Part shown: piece after piece, positions 59,901-64,000 of the stretch
Layout of the letters: each line of letters opens with the position of its first letter
How positions within the stretch are numbered: the first letter of the stretch is position 1
Assembly (NCBI GenBank): GCA_017506865.1
Contig: JAFCMP010000068.1
Location: 806,001 to 870,000, forward strand
Direction of reading: 5' to 3'
Source of the DNA: Tribonema minus
Lineage: Eukaryota > Sar > Xanthophyceae > Tribonematales > Tribonemataceae
Length of the DNA: 64,000 nucleotides
Translations under genes and position numbers: made by a program
The notes under the pieces: generated by a model
Seen by the model: only the letters and a program-made list of their open reading frames with translations
What the model was told of the DNA's origin: nothing
Database searches by the model: none

Positions 59901-62900
59901 CGCACAGCGCTCCACAGCAGCCACATGGGGGGAGGGGGGCGTGCTGTCGCGTGCAACCGGTAGTCTAGTCCTGTTATACAAGTGCCTGCTGTTGGTACAC
60001 TTGATGCATACCTCAGTTTATTCACACAAAGTGTTGCCATATCTAAGCTCCTCATGTGTGCATGGTGCTCGTGCATTGCGCGCTGCGACACGGCCTCGCA
60101 GCGCAATGCAGGCATTACGGCATGTGGAGAGTGCACTTGCGGAGGCCAAGGCCGATGAGATGTGCCACCTCTACCCGCTCATAGAGGCGCTACCGCTGCA
60201 CCAGCAGGCGTACAGGTGAACGCTGAGCACTGCTGCATAGGTCATGACAGACGTGAGTATTAAAGTCTATGTGCGTTTACAGGCGCTGCACGGCGCTGCT
60301 GCGATGGCGCGACACGAGGTTCTTGGGTGCCGCATGCTGATCTTCCTGAAGTGGTGTGATGAACTTGACACGGAAGATGCTAATGTGCCCTCGCGCGTTG
60401 AGCTTGGCGTTATGCGGCTGCGGGCGATGCATGAGGTGCTGTACGCTGCTGCAGGCAGAGGCTATGGGTATGTAGCGTCAGTACTAGGTTAGGGGCATAC
60501 TCACGCGGAGCGCCCGCATCTTGCCTCACATGCGGCAATACACCGCCGACGCTTTCTGGCGCAGGATCACGTTGTTGAATGGTGTATCCCCCCCCCCCCC
60601 CCCCCCCCCCGCATTGTCACAAACGTGAACACTGCGTGACAGCAGTGCTCTGCAGAGTCACTACCCGAACTCAATGTCTTCTGACACAGCGCTCATCATC
60701 GGCGAGCGTTGTCTCCGCCACAACGTATGAATTGCAGCCCTCCCCTCAGCGCAGCGCAATACGATGCCTCTCTGCGCGATGCAACCACGACACAAATGCG
60801 CTTTGGGGGGCCACGCTATGTTGCTGCGTGCCATGAGCGCAACCTCCCCATGTCATCGCACGCACCCTGCGCACGACACAGAGCAGCCTGGCTTGCGCAT
60901 CTCACTGACCCTAACCTTACCCTTAGACCACACAACCCTAACCCTAGACCATTGGCTGTGCGTATGCTCAGTGCACCATGCCCCCTGCGCGCTACATGCC
61001 CCCCCCCCCCCGCAGGCTGTCGGTGCCGCCGCTGAGGTGGCGCCGCCCCGCGCAGCCCGAGCTGAGCGCTGCCGCCACGCGCACCATTGCGCTGCCGCTG
61101 CCGTCCAGGTGCGGTGACCGCGGCAGCAATCGCGCAGCGTACTGTGTTTCGTGCGTGATTGGTGTAGCACATCCATGGCGTTGTATTTGAAGTCAGCGCG
61201 CCATTGATGCCTGGGGGCGTCATGCTGCTGCTGCTGTGTGCGGTGAGCGCGGCAGTGAGCGGCGGGGGCATTGCCGCCGGGCATACTTCAAAGTAAAAGT
61301 ATCATCGCAGAATGTTCTGCCTGTTGTGTTGCTTATGGCGTCATTGAATTCTCCCCATGCTTGTTTAGGCCGGCCGGTCCCCATGCAAGGCAAATGGCAA
61401 AGCCATGAGTGCAGTCAGGCACTCATATAAGGAGAGACCGAATATGCGCCAGGTGTCACAGGGAGAAGCCGGGCAGACTGCCATACCGTAAGCGTGCCAA
61501 AAAAATGGCGCCGGGAATGTGCAGCAGGCATGCTGCCAACCAATGGATGCGCATTGAATAGCATTGTCAGACCTTGCACAGCCATGTCTTCACGGCAGCG
61601 TTCCTGGCGTCTATTTTGCGGCGCCATGCGCATGTCCGCACCATTTCACTTCCAGCACCCGCATCCCCCCCCCCCCCCCCCACACACAAACACACAACTT
61701 CGCTCTGCACATGCCGCAGGGGCGCACGGCCCAAGGGCTGGAGCGTAGAGACAGCAGTGCTCGACGCGCTGCTCGCGTCCCTCGGCGACGGCTGGCGCGG
61801 GCTCCACGTCGAGAACGCCCTCTGCCTGACGCTGTTCGGGCTGACGTGCTGGGACGCGGTCAGCGCCGCTGCGGACTGCAGCAGCAGCAGCATTGGCGTT
61901 GAGAGCGACGTGGTGTCGGCTGGCAGCGCGGCGGTAGTGCGTTGCGATGGCGACATTGTCAGCGCCGCGAACAACGCGTCAGGCGCTGCAGCAAGCGGCG
62001 GCGGCGGCGGCGGCGACGACAGCGGCGGCGGCTGCGGCGGCGGCGGTGGCGAGGCTGCTGGCGATGAGAGCGGCGCTGCTGCGGTGCGCGGTGTCAGCGG
62101 CGCAGCAGCGCGCAGTCGTGACGGCAGCGCTCATGGCACAGGAAACGATGTGGTCATGAGCAATGGTGGCCGCGGCGGCTGCGGAGACGCATTCAGGGTG
62201 GCGGCGAGGGGGCTCATGGAGCCTTGTTGGGGACTGGGGGGGGGCGCAGGGGGGTCCTCCAAACTCCAGGCGTGCCTGAGGTAGGATGCGGCGTGCTGCT
62301 CTGCACTGTCTTGCATATTATAGTACATGAAGACGTTCTGAATGGGCTTGCGCTTGCTGGTGTTGAGGTTGTGAATAGCCGTACAGTGGCAGTAAGGGCA
62401 CGCGGCAAACCGGAGCGCTGCGGCCGCTGCAGAGGGGGCTGCCAACAGCCAGGAGTCATGAACGTTAGTTGTTGTCACAGGATGGCAGGTGTCGTGCGCA
62501 ACCTATAACCTCCTGTAGGCACTCGCTGGTGCCACCACAGAGGAGGCAGTGCGCTTCGCGTGATTTTGCATGCCGCCGAAGATGACGTGCCAGCACGCCT
62601 GCATGTTTTACTTGCGCAGCGCACACGCCAGCGCAGTCCAGCTGTCCACTCATACCTCAGATGTCAAGACATGCCCTAGTTCCTTGTGTAACCCTAGCTA
62701 CGCATGCATGCTTACCCAAGCTGTGGGCACGTTTCTGGGCTGCACATTACATATTCCAGCTGCCCATGCATGTGACATGCCCTAGTTGTCCACACAGTAA
62801 ACACAGCGCACCATGAGCGAAAGCCGCGCCGCTAGCAAGCCCGAAAACCGCAACGCTGCAGCGCCCATGGCGTGCCCTTTCCATGCTCATACACGTGCGA

Positions 62901-64000
62901 GTGCCGCAGGAGCAAATAATGATGGTGGGGGGTCTCATAGGAAGCATCTCGTTCTGATGCATGCACTGCGTGCTCTGGGGCTGGGCCCCTGCCCGCATAG
63001 GATCCCCACGCCACACCAATCCTGAGGTGACCTGCGCTGCCGTCGATGCAGCGACGCCACATTGCGCGCCGCGCGTTGACATCTGACTCAAGTCTGATCA
63101 TGACTCAGACAGGTGTGTCCGAGTCAGGCTGCGCTCAGCGTGCCCTGCGTCGTACCGAGGCACGCACTGGGGCGACTTCAGGAGGACAACGCCCCCCCCC
63201 CCCCCCCCCCCCCTCCCTCGTCGCGCGCGCAATCGTGCCATCGATGCAGCAACGCCGCATTGCGTGCCGCAGGCTGACATGTGACGCGCCGCTGCCCCCC
63301 CCGCCCCCCCTCGCACGCGCACGCGTAGGGCCATACTGGACGGCCGCGCGCCGCAGCTCATCCGCAGCACCTGGGCCGCGCACCACGGCGAGCTGTGCGT
63401 CGGCGTAGACTGGGGGCTGCTCGGGGGGGGCGGCGCCGAGCCGTTCTGCGACGTTGCGGCGTGCATGGGGGGGCGCGCGCTGCACGCCGTCGCGCGCACC
63501 CTCGCCACCAGCTACTGGGCGTGGCGGCACGGCCTGCCGGACCTGTTCCTGTGGCGCGGCTGCGCGCGCTGCAGCAGCGCTCAGGGTGGCGGTGATGCCT
63601 GCAGCAGCGGCGATACTGGCGGCAGCGGCAATACTGGCGGCAGCGGGGCCAGCGGCGATGATGGCGGCAGCGGGGGCAGCGCCGACGGCGGCGTGGGCAG
63701 CACAGCGCGGGTCGCTTGTGGCGGCGACGGTAGTGGCAGCAGCGGCGGCGGCGGTGCCCGCAATCAGCGGCGTGGCAGTGGCTGCCAGAGTGTCAGCGGC
63801 AGCAGCAGAGGCTGCAGCAGCAGTGGCGACGGCAGCGGCCCGTGCAGCGGCGGCGAGTGCTTGTTTGCGGAGGTCAAGGGCCCGGGCGATGGCCTCAGTC
63901 ATGCGCAGACGGCATGGATAGACGTGCTCACGTGCGCGGGTGCGCGTGTGGAGGTGGTGCGGGTCGAAGCCTGTGACGAGCCGCTAGAGGCCTGCAGCGC
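56913..64000 (+). CDS. FAN1: FAN1, Fanconi-associated structure-specific nuclease (3' end outside window)
   Basis: Exons in phase are 56913-57674, 58008-59584 (possibly split before 58422), 60102-60215, 61016-61108, 61720-62280 and 63329 to the edge. FAN1 cuts flapped and crosslinked DNA in the nucleus. The N-terminus is basic with KRRIHDFFSP, similar to a PCNA-binding box but with Lys for Gln; no UBZ finger is seen. The anchor region includes RLSDTVLGNVSSRC. The TPR-like part includes RRGVALLEKEGKYSEALHYL, QALRHVESALAEAKAD and LSVPPLRWRRP. The VRR-NUC domain has GWRGLHVENALCLTLFGL, LIRSTWAAHHGELC, CMGGRAL, RHGLPDLFLW and EVKGPGDGLSHAQTAW, which carry the catalytic PD...EVK residues. Ala/Gly/Ser blocks expand several loops, including one between the PDL and EVK strands. 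The join 62280 to 63329 forms an Arg codon across the phase. Confidence 0.92.
58276..58420 (+). repeat. Imperfect tandem repeat inside the FAN1 frame
   Basis: 'ccatgcgccaccttgccagc' recurs as 'ccatgtgccaccttgccagc' 82 nt later, both followed by A/C-rich and 'cgcatgcgcc' sequence. The stretch is open in frame, but its His/Gln/Thr-rich translation resembles no part of FAN1. It ends at an acceptor-like 'acgcgcag', so it may be an intron. Confidence 0.6.
60588..60610 (+). repeat. C homopolymer, 23 nt, in FAN1 intron
   Basis: An uninterrupted C run, intronic in the model. Shorter runs (17 nt at 61665 and 22 nt at 63192) lie in the next introns of the same gene. Confidence 0.9.
63192..63213 (+). 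repeat. C homopolymer, 22 nt, in FAN1 intron
   Basis: It lies about 115 nt before the acceptor of the last visible exon, in a C-rich stretch that may act as a polypyrimidine tract. Confidence 0.9.

Noticed and set aside
60283-60467. Open, protein-like stretch (ALHGAAAMARHEVLGCRMLI) with acceptor- and donor-like borders inside FAN1
   Set aside because: Its phase does not fit the neighbouring FAN1 exons, and 60215 joined to 61016 reproduces the family sequence without it. It could be a separate or alternative exon, but there is no support.
1-64000. CRISPR arrays, rRNA genes and bacterial operons
   Set aside because: No regularly spaced short repeats, no rRNA-like segments, and every recognised gene has spliceosomal introns except the LINE.

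Overview
The window reads as nuclear DNA of a green alga (Chlorophyta, inferred). It is GC-rich with many CAG/TGC words. Genes are cut into short exons by GT-AG introns, plus one apparent GC-AG intron. Gene content is eukaryotic: a PP6-type phosphatase, FAN1, a SERHL-type hydrolase and a beta-helix/multi-TM surface protein. Nothing prokaryotic, no CRISPR array, and no rRNA or tRNA gene was found. No database search was possible, so names rest on motifs I recognise and exon joins rest on splice sites and codon phase.

Region 1 (about 4.3-28.4 kb, + strand) is dominated by a large modular gene. Its 3' part (24766-28386) is a compact chain of exons encoding parallel beta-helix coils (GGAI ... FxxN), a Cys-rich GPYCAVC module and a multi-pass membrane domain. 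Upstream lie eight more splice-flanked exons of 78-90 nt. Each encodes a single coil, and all have the same symmetric codon phase. They are spread over 18 kb and separated by introns that are themselves duplicated. The gaps hold a MITE-like element with 22-bp perfect inverted ends, a 418-bp tandem repeat, a DDE transposase fragment, a decayed Cys-rich reading frame and several broken coil exons. A pair of inverted repeats at 15.1 and 19.9 kb encloses the last group. This one-exon-per-coil array is the most unusual system in the window.

Region 2 (28.4-38.2 kb) has tandem repeats, then a complete five-exon PP6 catalytic subunit gene on the - strand (36811-31307, 307 aa). Its last intron holds an AT-rich island and a 21-nt C run.

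Region 3 (38.0-42.3 kb, +) is an R2-like LINE with one long open frame: reverse transcriptase followed by a zinc-knuckle/restriction-like endonuclease. It sits directly upstream of a four-exon gene for a 188-aa protein with a signal peptide and no recognised family.

Region 4 (46.3-64.0 kb) is a gene-dense stretch. A SERHL-like alpha/beta hydrolase (-, 50898-46293, 365 aa, probable organelle transit peptide) is head to head with a secretory TPR-like protein (+, 51329-54663, 323 aa). These are followed by a 166-aa coiled-coil protein (+) and by FAN1 (+, 56913 to beyond the window end), the structure-specific nuclease of interstrand crosslink repair. FAN1 carries very large Ala/Gly/Ser insertions, one of them inside its VRR-NUC domain. 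The genes do not form one pathway; the divergent pairs may share promoters.
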